Part shown: positions 31,676 through 41,512 of the stretch, piece by piece
Numbering within the stretch: position 1 is the first letter of the stretch
How the letters are laid out: each line of letters begins with the position of its first letter
Assembly: GCA_029953675.1 (NCBI GenBank)
Contig: JAMWBK010000004.1
Coordinates: 806,001 to 870,000 of the forward strand
Reading direction: 5' to 3'
Length of the DNA: 64,000 nucleotides
DNA from: Rhodosorus marinus
Lineage: Eukaryota > Rhodophyta > Stylonematophyceae > Stylonematales > Stylonemataceae
Made by a program: the position numbers and the translations under genes
The notes under the pieces: generated by a model
The model's input: the letters and a program-made list of their open reading frames with translations, nothing else
Told to the model about the DNA's origin: nothing
The model's database searches: none

Positions 31676-32296
31676 GATGTAAATTTTCGAAGCGTGGATG
31701 GACTCTTGCGCGGGAAATAGTCCGTCATTGGATAGATCTATTTGGATTGAAAATAAGGACCTCATTTGTGTTGCTTTAGTGGGAATAAAAACGGAGAACT
31801 TTGCAAAGTCATATATCAAGAACACACTTGTCAACTGGTAGTTTGCCATCGTGCACTTGCACTTAAGTCTCACATAGTTTTTGCACGCGGATCTGCTACA
31901 GATCTGAACGTTTACCGAGGAAGGTCAGATGGGGTAGGGGACTGTCCTCCTTCAACTTCTAGAATAAACGACACTTGGTCAGCTCCTCGTACCGAGGAAC
32001 GAAACTTTTTGGGGCAAAGGCCGGAGCTCCATGGAACAGGAGGAGGGCCGATGGAATAGTACGGAACAAAACTTTACCAAACCATACGTTTCCGGTGAAA
32101 ATCGAAAAGCAATTGCTACGTTGGCCCGGTGCTCTAGTACTAGTCAGTTGCGCTCAATGCCAGAAATCCTTATCGAAACCTCCCATAGTCGAGTTGACAT
32201 ACCCAAACCCGCTGGTTGGAACCGAATCGAACACATTCATTCATTCAACCGAACAAGGACAGGATTGGAATTCGCGTCTTGATGGCGGAGCACTAA
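31676..32296. other. 3' flank of copy 6
   Basis: No gene. It is a unit spacer with the phrase AATGCCAGAAATCCTTATCG near 32155, which also occurs after copy 2 near 19985. Confidence 0.5.
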
Positions 32297-32412
32297 ACGT
32301 ATGAACGCTGCTTTGATGTTGGAGGCGCGCGATCTTCGCCGCGCTTAATCCTTTTTTCCCATCGGAATTTTTTTCTTTCAGCCTCCGATTAAACCAGTTC
32401 ATTCAAGCGGTC
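32297..32412 (+). mobile_element. Non-LTR family B, 3' end only
   Basis: About 15 terminal codons (RMNAALMLEARDLRRA, stop) plus the T-rich tail and CAGCCTCCGATTAAACCAG, ending in TTCATTC. An extremely short insertion in the array spacer. Confidence 0.7.
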
Positions 32413-32932
32413 TTCGATTAAGAAGTTCATTCAACCCGGCTCGACGATACCGTAAATCATAGAGGGAAGCATAATATAGGCTCAAACCTTTAGAGTTGTA
32501 AAAACAAATCAAGTTCTTTGAGACAAGTTTTATGAATAGAAGACCATGTTTAGAAAAAAAGGATGTGAAACACTGCCATGCAAGTCTGCCTTCAATAAAT
32601 GAATGAAATTCGTACGGTATCAGGAACGCGTTCGTTTAGCAAAGAGATACATTGTTCCTAATAAGATCAGCAACAACACGAGATTTCATTGTTAGTTGAA
32701 AATTTTCATTTCAGAGGTGCGTTTTCGGGGAAGACAGCTTACAACTACTATGCGCCAATGAAATATCGTTGATTTCGAGTATGAATTCGGGAATTGGGTT
32801 GTAGTTAAGAAACATTTTCTAGACAAGAGCTAAACAGTGAATAGTTGAACTTTTCTTGCCCCTGGTATGCTCTCGATGTTTTTTTTCTGCTAAACTTGTT
32901 TAGTTTTTGGCCTTGTTTTTGGGGCTAATTGC
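32413..32932. other. Upstream half of the copy 7 promoter unit
   Basis: Unit phrases appear at about 32593 (AATAAATGAATGAAATTCG) and 32875-32925. The promoter is cut here by the solo LTR and resumes at 33451. Confidence 0.55.
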
Positions 32933-33450
32933 TGTCGAAATTCAGGTACTATGAACCCCCTGAGTACAACGTCAAGACGGAATACACTCCGACATACATC
33001 AAGGATCGAACGGTCGCAGATCAATCTAAATTAATCATAGAATTTACGGTGTGCATTGTTTAATCGGGAGACTAACGTCTACGGTATATCTTAGACGTCG
33101 AGTAGCAAAGGATATATATATACTGTATAGGGTGCTTGTGCAATGGGCATGAATTAGGCGAGGAAGAAGTAGAAACAAGACCAGGCGAACATTGGAGTCC
33201 ATCGTCTACGGTATAATTTAGACGTCGAGTAGCAATGTTGGCGCATATGGATATACATATATCCTTGCTACTGTATGGTTGCTTGTGCAATGGGCATGAA
33301 TTAGGAGAAGAGTTAGTAGAAGCAAGACCAGACTAAAGCAAGTGAGCATTCAATAAGTGAATCTTAACCCCTTAGAGGAGTGTCGTCCAATCCTCAGGGT
33401 TTGCTTGTTCTGGCGATGTGGAATTTACTAAAACGGATGACTTTGCGACA
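32933..33450 (+). mobile_element. Solo LTR with 5-bp target duplication
   Basis: Same LTR as in the element at 13392-15463, complete from TGTCGAAATTC to TTTGCGACA. It is flanked by ATTGC on both sides (28932-style count: 32928-32932 and 33451-33455), the 5-bp duplication expected of Copia insertion. It is 518 bp against 370 bp for the other LTR because an internal segment holding the TCTACGGTATA...GGGCATGAATTAGG part is duplicated in tandem. It splits the promoter unit of copy 7 about 990 bp upstream of the ATG. Confidence 0.85.
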
Positions 33451-33823
33451 ATTGCACGCAATTTTTCGAAATACTAATTCCCGGCCCTCGGCAATCACGG
33501 TCGTTTGGTCAACCAATACTTAAGACTTCAGGGCTTATTTACAAATTAGTTTCCTCAAATAGAAAATTCATTCATTCGTTAAAAGATATTTGAGCTTCTG
33601 ATTTCTATTTTATGACGTCGCGATACATTTTTTTGCCCTAGCCCAGTTCTGGATTTTTTTTGGAGGTTGAAATGTTGAGGAGATGTGAAGCTTCGCAGTT
33701 TGTGGACTAGTCTTTGGTTGGTGACTGTGCTGACGATTACCGAAGCGTCGTGATCGAGTATGTAGTGACAGGAGCACGAAGAGAGAGTGCAGTTTAGAGA
33801 ATCTCTCTGATGATCTCAAAGGC
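33451..33823 (+). promoter_or_regulatory. Downstream half of the copy 7 promoter unit
   Basis: Unit promoter continues directly after the solo LTR, with TTTTATGACGTCGCGATAC, the GTGCTGACGATTACCGAAGC block (one change) and the segment TCTCTCTGATGATCTCAAAG. Confidence 0.6.
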
Positions 33824-33830
33824 TATAAAA
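33824..33830 (+). promoter_or_regulatory. TATA box, array copy 7
   Basis: TATAAAA, 101 bp before the ATG at 33925. Confidence 0.75.
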
Positions 33831-33924
33831 GGTGAGATCTACAGGCGATTGTTAGGATGGGAGCAAAGGCAGTCACCAAGGACAACAAGCAAGTAGACGA
33901 ATACTGAGAAAACATTGTAAAAAC

Positions 33925-34701
33925 ATGAAGTTAATGATGGCGTTAGTTGGTGCTGCGGTGGCAGCGATGTTGGCTGTGGCGGCCGCTGATCCCGAAGAGT
34001 GCTACAACCAGCAGAGGTTCAAGTCTATCGTTCACGGTAGCGGTAGGAACGCGGGCAGTTTGGCCTTCTCGTTTGAGCACTTCAGGGGACTTCTCGGCGG
34101 TCTCAACAACGGAAACGATGTTGGACCACTCCCATCTGGACACCGTCAGATTAATTGGGATGCGGGTATTGTTCCGTTCGATTTCCCTAGAAAGTTCTTC
34201 GCCGACACAGTCGACCGTGGTATGTCCGTTTTCAGCAAGAAGAATAAGTTCGCGGTGAGCGGACCGGGACTAGATAACGTCAGTGACAGGAGGTTCTCCA
34301 CGATCAACCATACCGAATCGAAGACGTTCAAGGCATTCTCCAAGAAGCGCCTCTTCACGCCTCTGAGGGAGACGGTATTCTGGACCAAGTTCAGCGTTCC
34401 CGGAAGCAACAAAAGAGCGCTCGTTCAAGGTTTTGGTGCGGTGTTCGTCGGTGTTGACCTGCCCAAGACGACGAGGATGGTCGCCTACGACAATAACGAC
34501 TGCATTCTTGCTGAGGAGTACGTTGAGGCGTACTCTGGGGGAATCTCATTCCTTGGATTCTACTTCAAGCAACCAATCATCTCCAGAGTAGCGTTCTATC
34601 TCGGAAACCAGCCGATCGACTACCCGTACTGTGGTGCGTCATGCGGTGAGGACGTGGTTGTTATGGACGACTTCCTGTACGGCGAACCCCAGGCGATCTA
34701 A
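33925..34701 (+). CDS. Tandem secreted protein family, copy 7 (258 aa)
   Basis: Leader MKLMMALVGAAV; Arg31 and Leu69 as in copies 1-2; Lys181, Asn190 and Gln216. It stops at ATC TAA but is followed by CCG TAA GATGT, the end of the long-ended copies. So the short and long endings differ by two substitutions, and this copy is an intermediate. Despite the solo LTR upstream, the frame is intact and the core promoter undamaged. Confidence 0.9.
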   Translation: MKLMMALVGAAVAAMLAVAAADPEECYNQQRFKSIVHGSGRNAGSLAFSFEHFRGLLGGLNNGNDVGPLPSGHRQINWDAGIVPFDFPRKFFADTVDRGMSVFSKKNKFAVSGPGLDNVSDRRFSTINHTESKTFKAFSKKRLFTPLRETVFWTKFSVPGSNKRALVQGFGAVFVGVDLPKTTRMVAYDNNDCILAEEYVEAYSGGISFLGFYFKQPIISRVAFYLGNQPIDYPYCGASCGEDVVVMDDFLYGEPQAI

Positions 34702-35167
34702 CCGTAAGATGTGAATTTACGTAGCGTTGATGAACTCTTGTGAAGGAAATAGTCCGTCATTGGATAGATCTATAGGATTGAAAATAAGGAGCATTGTTTT
34801 AGTGTGAATAAAAACTCGAAATTTGCAAATTCATACATGAGGGAACACATGACCAACTGGTTAGTGCCACCGGGGCTTTCACTTCGCATACTGGATGACG
34901 TGGTCCTCCTCAGTGCGCAAGACCGACTTATGGAATTGCAGAGTCAGAAAACCTCACTAACCTCGAAATTCCCTGGTCTGCCGAGGAGCGTTGCCAAGGA
35001 GAACAAATTCTAACGTATTTCCGTAGGAGCTGGATTCAGCGGATTTCGTATTTTCTAAAAACTTTACCCATCACAATTTTCACGAAAAACTTGGGAAATC
35101 CGGTAATGCCGTCTTTCGCAAAGTTTGGAAGGTGCTGCTCTAGTTTTGGATCTGTCCTCACTTCTTG
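34702..35167. other. 3' flank of copy 7
   Basis: Unit spacer with AATAAA at about 34808. No gene. Unit sequence ends where the non-LTR fragment begins. Confidence 0.5.
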
Positions 35168-35482
35168 CTATGGCGTATGAACGCTGCCTTGATGTTGGAG
35201 CCGCTGGGGCTCTGTCTACAACGGGGAGTTCGCGCTTTGGCTTTGGCTCATCGCCTGGTACCTTTGGGCATTGAGTGTTTTGGATTCTTGGATTCCGCTG
35301 GTTCCAGCTGGCTTCGTGAGATTTCCCTTCGCGCCTCGACCGGCTCTCCTGGTTGCCAACCCGATTCAGTTTCCTGTAGTGGCGTATGAACGCTGCTTTG
35401 ATTTGGAGGCGCGTGAACTTCGCACCCAGTATTCTTTTTTTCCCCTCCGGGTTTCTGTTTTTTCAGTCCTGGAACGAACGCG
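35168..35482 (+). mobile_element. Non-LTR family B, rearranged 3' fragment
   Basis: Begins with a bit of the terminal coding end (MNAALMLE-type), then restarts further upstream (ALAHRLVPLGIECFGFLDS) and runs through a second copy of the end (MNAALIWR) into the T-rich tail. So two pieces are joined. Frames are broken and it is inactive. Confidence 0.65.
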
Positions 35483-36910
35483 TTTTCTGCGGGCTCGCAA
35501 CAAATGTGTTTGTTCGAGGACTGCCTACCTTCCCACCGGTATGAGGCAAAGGAAGAACGTTCAGGGGGACTCCTAGGTCAGAAACGTAGTCCAGAGGTTC
35601 TTGAAGTGACCAAAAGAAGTCGTGACTGTCCGAAGCGAACAAAACGAGTTGTGAGCGATCGACCAAGTCAAGAAAAGCAGGTCGAACGGCTGAGCAGGTA
35701 AAGAAGAGGCCAAAACAGTAGTAGCTAGTAGTATTTTCCACATTTATCACTTCCTGAATGTGCTTATACAAGTAGTAACAAACAGATATAAAACCCTGGC
35801 TAAGACGCTAAGGCTGTTTGGGCAAGTTCAATGTAAAGATGGACCGACTTATATACCGAGCGGAAATGTGTAGCGGCGCCGAAACATTGATTCAGTTTTT
35901 TCAACGAAAGGCGTCTTTGAAGAGAAATACATTTTGGGGTTTGAATGGAACGAACGAATGGTTTAATCGGTTGAACATCCTTATGTGACACAAAAAAGAA
36001 AATCTACTGGGGCGCCTAGGATTTCTATTTTTGAATGCCTGATTCTACTTCGGATTGACTGGTTCGCTGTTTGGGAAACTGATGACAAAGAATGGGTTGG
36101 GTCCGCAGGCCCGTTTTTAGATATTCCCCTCACCATTCGGGGGAAACTCGAGAGAACAGGGTCGTCTGGGACGTCTTATAGCGAAGACGATGGGCGATTC
36201 CAGTTTGTCGGTTGAAATGTTTTGGCTAGATGTTTGGTAAATTTTTGATGGCTATTTCGGTTTTTTTTTTACTACGGAATGGGAAAATCCACCGGCTTCC
36301 CAGGTTTCTGATTTTCAGAATCGCACTTTGACACTGGTGGGAGGTTGTGAGAGCGCGAAAATCTAAGCTGCTTGCGGAGTCCGTCCTAGGTTGTAACTTC
36401 GAGCGCTTGTGAGCCCGTACCAGCATGGACAAGCTTCAGGAGTTCGTTTCTTTTACGAAAGGCATTGACGGGAAATCACAACTCCTCAGCTTTTGTGTTC
36501 AATCTCACGATAACTCCTATTAACTTGAACGGCACCCACATAGTCTAGAAAATCCATCTTGTGCATACTATGCACAAGATAGTAGCAGCATAGTATGTCA
36601 ACCCACAGCGCACCGCCTGCTTTTCCATTGGTAACCTGCCATCGACTTCGGCCTCTACAGAATGTATTGAAATACTTAACAAAACAATATTTAAACTGTT
36701 CGGCCAATAGAAAAGGCTTTGTACCCAGATCTACCATTCATGAACCCTTGAGAATATAGAACGGTTATTATTGGTGGTATTATATTGAATATACGTATAA
36801 AATAGGATAATATTTTACAATACTACTTCATACAATTCTAGTTCATCCAATAAATGACCGCTAATTCGATTTCTAGCCAATCATTCAATTTTTTACCCAA
36901 TTCAAAACCG
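35483..36910. other. Unassigned 1.4-kb stretch
   Basis: No supported gene. It contains a bare family B tail motif on the minus strand at 35951-35970 (CGAACGAATGGTTTAATCGG) without any element attached. A perfect palindrome lies at 36556-36580. Two short open frames (about 35504-35701 and 35985-36215, both plus) have no recognisable domains. Confidence 0.45.
36556..36580. repeat. Perfect 25-bp palindrome
   Basis: ATCTTGTGCATA, one central C, then its exact reverse complement. The phrase GCATA(G)TATG recurs just after it at about 36588-36597. Confidence 0.85.
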
Positions 36911-37290
36911 TCTTCAGTCTCCGATTAAACAAATTCATTCGTTCCAGTGTTATAGCCGATTCCAACACAATAGATATGAATGAATCCGTTTAATCGGAGA
37001 CTGAAAGAAAGCCTCAAACCCTGAGGGGAAAAAAAGACTATACGCGGCGAAGATCGCGCGCCTCCAGCATCAAAGCAGCGTTCACGCCACAGCAAGAAAC
37101 TCAAACGGGTAAACAACAAGGACAGACGGTCATGGCGTTCGCGGAACAATTCCCGAAGTCAAGGAGAACCAACGGAGTCCATAAATCCAAGGCCTTCAAT
37201 TGCCAAAGGTACCAGACGATGAGCTAGAGCCAAAGCACGGATGCCTGGGGAAAGACAAGGCCCCCGCATATTTCAACTCTTTGCGACGTC
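36911..37290 (-). mobile_element. Non-LTR family B, 3' fragment facing a second tail
   Basis: A minus-strand fragment at about 36976-37290 carries the C-terminal end (FRERHDRLSLLFTRLSFLLW) and its tail. Immediately beyond its tail, on the plus strand at 36911-36940, is another family B tail end (CAGTCTCCGATTAAAC, then ATTCATTC). The two 3' ends therefore point at each other across about 35 bp. Confidence 0.7.
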
Positions 37291-37851
37291 TCCAGTAGAT
37301 ACGGGACGGAACCGCGTTCTGGAAGGTGTGAGGAATAAACGGTGAACTTCACATATCCGTGGAAAGTTTTATATTCTAGCGAGCGGACAAGGGAAATAAT
37401 TCCCTACCAAAAATTCATCATCCTTGTGTTGCAGAATTCATTTGATTACAGAAACCTACTTTTATTTTGAACTGTTAACTCCACAGCTGAATTCTGGGCG
37501 CCCAATTCTACGCTCTTCCGGAACATGCCTCCCTTTGTCAGCACAAGGTTTTGTCTATTTTGGTTCACCACACCACCCAAGGGTGTTGACTAGAGTTGTG
37601 AAGCAAATATACTGCTTGCAAATGGGAAAGCGGACGATGGCTATGGCTTAACAGGCTCTACTGCTAGCCATGTACGAGGTCAAAGAATAGACTGCAGTCT
37701 CGCATCAAAGGCGACTCTGAAAATAAAAAAAAACATGTACCCCTGAAACATTGTTTGCAGTTACCCACTAAAACCCAGCAATAACCGTCAAAAATTTCAC
37801 CGCCCACACTAGCAAGCGTCTACGGACACACTGGAATCGCCGTGCCCAGAT
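37291..37851. other. Unassigned stretch between family B fragments
   Basis: No supported gene or repeat. Confidence 0.4.
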
Positions 37852-38210
37852 CACATGTCCCGGCTGCGGGGGAGCGCCGTGGATCTGCCGCCGCCAGCAT
37901 GAGACGCCGCAAAGAGATCAAATACGCGGGGGCTTTGTCTTCCCCTGGTGTTCGTGCTTCGGCACTAGCACATCGCTTGGTACCCCTGATCATTGAGTGC
38001 TTTGGGTTCATGGACTCTGTTGGTTCTCGCTGGCTTCGGGAGTTGTTCCGCGAACGCCCTGACCGTCTTCAATCGTTGTTTACCCGCTTAAGTTTCCTGC
38101 TGTGGCGCATGAATGCCGCTTTGATGTTGGAGGCGCGAGTACTTCGCCGCGCTTAGTCTTTTTTTCCCCTCGGGGTTTTTTTTTCAGCCTCCGATTAAAC
38201 CATTCGTTCG
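37852..38210 (+). mobile_element. Non-LTR family B, 3' fragment with intact frame
   Basis: About 100 codons of the C-terminus are open (PAAGERRGSAAASMRRRKEI ... RWLRELFRERPDRLQSLFTR ... LEARVLRRA), nearly identical to the copy at 54913-55775. The tail follows (CAGCCTCCGATTAAACCATTCGTTCG). 5'-truncated. High similarity suggests recent movement. Confidence 0.8.
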
Positions 38211-38242
38211 ATCACATGTGGAGTTCCAACGTACTACTACAC

Positions 38243-38305
38243 AGATTGAATGAATTTGTTTAATCGGAGAGAGAAAGAAAAAACCCCGAGCGGAAAAACA
38301 TACTA
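38243..38305 (-). mobile_element. Non-LTR family B, tail only, facing the previous copy
   Basis: GAATGAATTTGTTTAATCGG, then AGAGAGAAAGAAAAAACCCC and GAGCGGAAAA: the last roughly 60 bp of family B on the minus strand, 30 bp beyond the plus-strand tail that ends at 38210. A second tail-to-tail pair. Confidence 0.65.
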
Positions 38306-39480
38306 ACTATACTATGACAAAGCAAAATATGCAAAGAAACGATATGAGAGAGGAAATTATACTTACCTCATCGTATTTTCAACTAAACCTTTTTTACCGT
38401 TTTTAGTACCCACGGGAAATCTGGGTAGCTAGTTGGACATCAAAACGGGGTGATTAAACCATTCGTTCGTTCAGGGGCCAGTGGATTCTCCTGACCTAAC
38501 GATTCTAAAAAGTTTGACCTATTTTTGCCCGGAAGAAATTGAGAAGTCACGCGGAGCTCGCCTCCTCATCGCAGTGGTCGCTTCAGTCGGTCGACAGCAA
38601 AAACTAGTTTCAGGGCCCACCGGAAATAAAGTTGCACAGAACGGCCACCGCAGAATTGGAGCGACCAGTTCAACGCTCTTCCGCGGTGATTGCTCATTCT
38701 TTCCTATTTTGTTTTAGCGCAATATCTAATCTACCATAAAACATAGGAGTAGTTGCAAACAAAGCGCTTTCATCAACCCCGTTGGGGTGTTTAGGTGGCC
38801 GTGTTTGTGGGAAAGAACACGTGTGATTCGTGAACGTTCATCTGGAAGGCTGAGAACGGCATATCGAATTTTCTCCACTATAGGTCTATATATACATGGC
38901 TGGGCGTAAGCGCGTTAGGCTACGCCACGAGGCGTTCAGTAGCGTTTTCAGAACCGTGTTTCAAACGGAAAAGAGAGAGCGACTACGCCTCCCGCTCCAC
39001 ATGGCCCCAATTAGCCGACCTGTTGCTATTTAGTACACCCACCGGATGCCAGCAAAGTCACCACTGGAAACTACCGTTGCACTCGGGCACCACCGCTGAA
39101 TTCCGAGAGGCTTGATCACCGCCCTGAGCAGTCTCGCCCTCGGCTCCTATGGTTTTTTTTTTCACTCTCCGAATAAACACATCCATGGAGTTGCTGCTGT
39201 CAGTGCGCTGCTTGGAAAGAGTTGCACAGAATTCATGTTTAGCAGAAGAACCTGATTTATGATAAAACAGCCAGCAGTTCCAACAAATTCCGCTAGTGTG
39301 AGCTCTTCGTCAGTGAGAGGAGTCTTGCAGAACCGTTCCAATAGTTTTAAAACCCTTCGTTACTTATCACAACTTCATGCCTCATCATAAATGATCACGT
39401 TTTGTGGTGTTCGACTTCTTAGGCTGGAGTGAATTTCTATTTAGGGGCTCTGCGGGCCATACCGAGGATAACCGGCGTCT
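38306..39480. other. 5' flank of the acidic secreted protein gene
   Basis: No gene. A bare family B tail motif (GATTAAACCATTCGTTC) lies at 38452-38470. A weaker tail-like stretch (T-run, CACTCTCCGAATAAACAC) lies near 39150-39175. Confidence 0.45.
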
Positions 39481-39488
39481 TATATAAG
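39481..39488 (+). promoter_or_regulatory. TATA box of the acidic secreted protein gene
   Basis: TATATAAG, 116 bp before the ATG at 39597. The spacing is close to the 101 bp of the array genes, implying a similar 5' leader of about 75-85 nt. Confidence 0.6.
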
Positions 39489-39596
39489 ACCCACGAGAGG
39501 CTGGACTTTAATGTGTAAGTCTCCGGTCTAACCTAAACCAAAGAGAAGTAGAGAGTAGAGTATCAAACGTGAACGAAGAAAAACAACAACCAAACA

Positions 39597-41375
39597 ATGG
39601 CTAGCTTAAGAATGGCTTTGATGATCCTGTGGGCTGCTGTGGTTGCCGTCTCCGGCGCTCCAGTGCGGCATCTGAAGTTGAACTCGATCAAGTCGTCCAG
39701 AGGCTCGACATGTACTCCAACGGGGATCTTTCCCAGCGCAGCGGATGGGTATTTAGGATGCGCCACGCTGAGTGACTTGGTGGACCTTCTGACCGACGCG
39801 ATGGATTCTGTTCTGGAAGACGCTGGGGACGTTTCCCCAGTGATCGAGGAGGTGGCAGATGGAGCGGTCAGCGCTCTGGTCGACGCGCTGAGTGCGTACG
39901 AGCAAACGTCCGCGTTTACGGACTCGGCTGTTTGCCTTGGAGATTTTGAGGCGTCGGAAATTTTGGATCCGGAGGACGACGGCATCGACGCCTCGGGCTG
40001 TAGCATGATTCCTGTTGATGACGCCGGAGACTGGTCGGTCTTGGCGTTCAGCATCCCTGTGGTCTCATCTATTTGCACCACTGTCGAGTCTGGAGAGTAC
40101 CTGACAATGTGCCTGGCGTTTACCACATGCGGTGGCCTACCGAGCTTTGGACTCACCGTCAATTCCAATACGATCAACTGCCTGTTTTCCAACCCTGCAT
40201 CTCTGGAGGCATCCGGCGGTCTGTCCTCGGTGGTGGGAGAGTCCGTCGAGATCGCTCTCGACGCCATAGCCGTCGGCGTATCTCTAACCAATTCGTTCAT
40301 GACCACCGCCACCATCATGACTGCTAATGGGGAGGAGGAGATCACCCTCCCCGGAACTTACTTTGATTCCGTTGCCGTGGACATAAGCTCCGAAAAGTTC
40401 AGCCTGCCGGAAAGCGTCTCCCTCAGTGGAACCTTCCAAAGAACCGTTTACACCACCGCCGATGCCTCCGAGTTCAACGACCTGATCAACGCCGCGTCGG
40501 TCGACGAGGCCGGTGAGGACATTCTAGACGCGCTCTCATCCATCGACATCTCGATGCTCATTACTGGAGAGCTCGACTGGAACCTCGAGCTCAGCGTCTT
40601 GACCCTCGGAGTTCTCCCAGATTTTGAGGATATGGAGCTGGCCAAATTCACTGCGTATCTGACTACAGCTGAGGCTAGCCTGTCCACCGGAACGACCGTG
40701 TATCCGGGCGTCTACTTGTACGCTCAGAAGAGCAACGCGGTTCTGAACGCTGTCGTGACCTTTGGGACGGCAATCCTTGACGCTATCGATGGTGCAGCCG
40801 ATGCACTCGGCTGGCTCTCAGACTGGGACGTCTCAACCGCTACGGACCTGTTGGAAGAAGTCGATTCCTCGAGCAGCGGCGCGTCCATGGGATTCCTGGT
40901 GAACACTGAGGAGATCCGTATGAGCTTCGGACTTGAACTGGTGGGAGATATCTCGCTGTCTGTGACCGCGGCGTTCGACCTGGAGAACTTCCAGTTCGCA
41001 TTCAACATCGACATCGACGGCATTTCACAGTTCTTCACCGCCATCGCAGACTTTGTTGATAGTGAACTGGCGTGGATCATCTCCCACGCCGAAGACATGT
41101 TCGATGCCACAGGCGAGATTGTAGGAACTGCGGTTGCAAGCGCATCTAATGACGTTGCTGCCTTTGCCGTGGACGCCATAGACACCTCATCGGACGCCAT
41201 AGACGCCGCAACAGAAGCCCTTTCCGACCTCGCCTCAGACGTTGAAGAAGAAGTCGTGGATTACGCAGAAGACGCATACGATTCCGTCGCGGACTATGCC
41301 GAAGACGTGTACGATTCGGTCTCGGACTACGCCGAAGACGCCGGCGACGCAATATCCGATTTGTTCGGCTGGTAA
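39597..41375 (+). CDS. Secreted, highly acidic protein with C-terminal 11-residue repeats (592 aa)
   Basis: Function not recognised. Single exon; ATG 39597 sits in a good context (AACAATGG) and begins a signal peptide (MASLRMALMILWAAVVAVSG). The mature chain is very rich in Asp, Glu, Ser and Ala with few basic residues. Cys occur in the first third (for example TCTP, GCATL, VCLGD, ICTT, CLAF, CLFS), perhaps a disulphide-bonded head. The last 40 residues form 11-residue repeats: VVDYAEDAYDS (553-563), VADYAEDVYDS (564-574), VSDYAEDAGDA (575-585), ending ISDLFGW. Such 11-residue periodicity is seen in amphipathic helices that lie on lipid or mineral surfaces (LEA-type and apolipoprotein-like proteins). 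Strong acidity could also bind Ca2+ or sulphated wall polymers' counter-ions (inference). It lies inside the tandem array but is unrelated to it. Confidence 0.85.
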   Translation: MASLRMALMILWAAVVAVSGAPVRHLKLNSIKSSRGSTCTPTGIFPSAADGYLGCATLSDLVDLLTDAMDSVLEDAGDVSPVIEEVADGAVSALVDALSAYEQTSAFTDSAVCLGDFEASEILDPEDDGIDASGCSMIPVDDAGDWSVLAFSIPVVSSICTTVESGEYLTMCLAFTTCGGLPSFGLTVNSNTINCLFSNPASLEASGGLSSVVGESVEIALDAIAVGVSLTNSFMTTATIMTANGEEEITLPGTYFDSVAVDISSEKFSLPESVSLSGTFQRTVYTTADASEFNDLINAASVDEAGEDILDALSSIDISMLITGELDWNLELSVLTLGVLPDFEDMELAKFTAYLTTAEASLSTGTTVYPGVYLYAQKSNAVLNAVVTFGTAILDAIDGAADALGWLSDWDVSTATDLLEEVDSSSSGASMGFLVNTEEIRMSFGLELVGDISLSVTAAFDLENFQFAFNIDIDGISQFFTAIADFVDSELAWIISHAEDMFDATGEIVGTAVASASNDVAAFAVDAIDTSSDAIDAATEALSDLASDVEEEVVDYAEDAYDSVADYAEDVYDSVSDYAEDAGDAISDLFGW

Positions 41376-41403
41376 ATTACAATTTCTTATACAAAAATTT
41401 TGA

Positions 41404-41512
41404 GGCTCCTGTGGTGGGGTATGAACACCGCTTTGATGTCGGAGGCGGGTGGTCTTCGCCTTCAGAGTTTTTTTTTCCCTCAGGGTTACTATCAGTCTTT
41501 GAATAAACGTTT
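41404..41512 (+). mobile_element. Non-LTR family B, 3' end only, beside a host gene
   Basis: The last codons (MNTALMSEAGGLRL-type) and T-rich tail begin 29 bp after the stop of the acidic protein gene. The tail ends in TCTTTGAATAAACG, which supplies an AATAAA at about 41500 that could serve as that gene's polyadenylation signal. Confidence 0.65.

Noticed and set aside
15964-34701. Regular tandem units resembling a CRISPR array or satellite
   Set aside because: Units are 2.3-4.3 kb, contain full genes and vary in length. It is a gene family array.
35504-35701. Basic 65-codon frame after a family B fragment
   Set aside because: No domain. It probably reads into decayed element or intergenic sequence.
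39563-40345. 260-codon antisense frame opposite the acidic protein gene
   Set aside because: A mirror of the GAC/GCC-rich codons of the real gene. The plus frame has the signal peptide, TATA box and start context.
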